DNA of 5,947 bases from Pseudomonadota bacterium (GTDB lineage Bacteria; Myxococcota; Bradymonadia; UBA4248), in NCBI GenBank assembly GCA_017629415.1, contig JAGBXG010000339.1, positions 1-5,947 on the forward strand, given 5' to 3'. Each line of letters starts with the position of its first letter. Position 1 is the first letter of the stretch. The notes beneath the pieces were generated by a model. It was not told the origin of the DNA. It was given only the letters and a program-made list of their open reading frames with translations, and searched no databases. Shown here in pieces: positions 5,896 through 5,947 of this stretch. The position numbers were made by a program, and so were the translations under genes.

Positions 5896-5947
5896 AAAGG
5901 AGGTGATCCATCCCCACGTTCCCGTAGGGATACCTTGTTACGACTTC
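5896..5947 (-). rRNA. 16S ribosomal RNA, 3' end (partial)
   Basis: The reverse complement begins GAAGTCGTAACAAGGTA and ends GGATCACCTCCTTT, the universal 3' end of bacterial 16S rRNA with the anti-Shine-Dalgarno CCTCC (5899-5903). Helix 45 is intact: nine pairs close a GGAA loop, the site of the KsgA dimethyladenosines. Its stem bases differ from E. coli but remain paired. Only about 52 bases lie inside the window; the rest of the gene continues past the right edge. The exact mature end (5896) is set by analogy with E. coli. Confidence 0.97.

Overview
The window is ordinary bacterial chromosome. Most of it is one minus-strand block which, read in the direction of transcription from the right edge, runs: 3' end of 16S rRNA, tRNA-Ile(GAT), rho-independent terminator, nth (endonuclease III), serC (phosphoserine aminotransferase), trmL (tRNA 2'-O-methyltransferase), ruvA and ruvB (Holliday-junction branch migration). 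The left kilobase is visibly more AT-rich. It carries one plus-strand gene for a small cysteine-rich lipoprotein and a 360-base stretch without a convincing gene.

The organism is bacterial and uses a canonical anti-Shine-Dalgarno sequence (CCTCC at the 16S end). The lipobox on a cysteine-rich, acidic, otherwise unrecognised exported protein suggests a diderm lineage. My best guess is a deltaproteobacterial or myxococcal-type organism, but nothing here fixes the taxonomy. Several genes lack an obvious Shine-Dalgarno sequence, so some starts are uncertain: nth, serC and ruvB each have an upstream alternative.

Layout: 1-360 nothing convincing, with a possible promoter at its end; 361-810 lipoprotein (+); 811-1005 a possible terminator and a large inverted repeat; 1006-2133 ruvB (-); 2134-2328 spacer with two 34-base hairpin repeats and a third hairpin; 2329-2940 ruvA (-); 2965-3486 trmL (-); 3487-3878 a 392-base spacer ending in four tandem hairpins; 3879-4958 serC (-); 4959-5064 spacer with a degenerate relative of those hairpins; 5065-5676 nth (-); 5705-5740 terminator (-); 5743-5816 tRNA-Ile (-); 5896-5947 16S 3' end (-), running out of the window.

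Functionally the block mixes DNA repair (nth, ruvA, ruvB), serine and PLP metabolism (serC) and translation (trmL, tRNA, rRNA). Only trmL-ruvA is tightly spaced; the other junctions hold hairpin-rich spacers. I see no defence system, CRISPR array, prophage or other new multigene system. The best leads are the 16S-tRNA-Ile unit that ends at a terminator with no 23S gene behind it, the families of intergenic hairpins, an endonuclease III with only three cysteines in its iron-sulfur loop, and a clamp-binding-like tail on RuvB.
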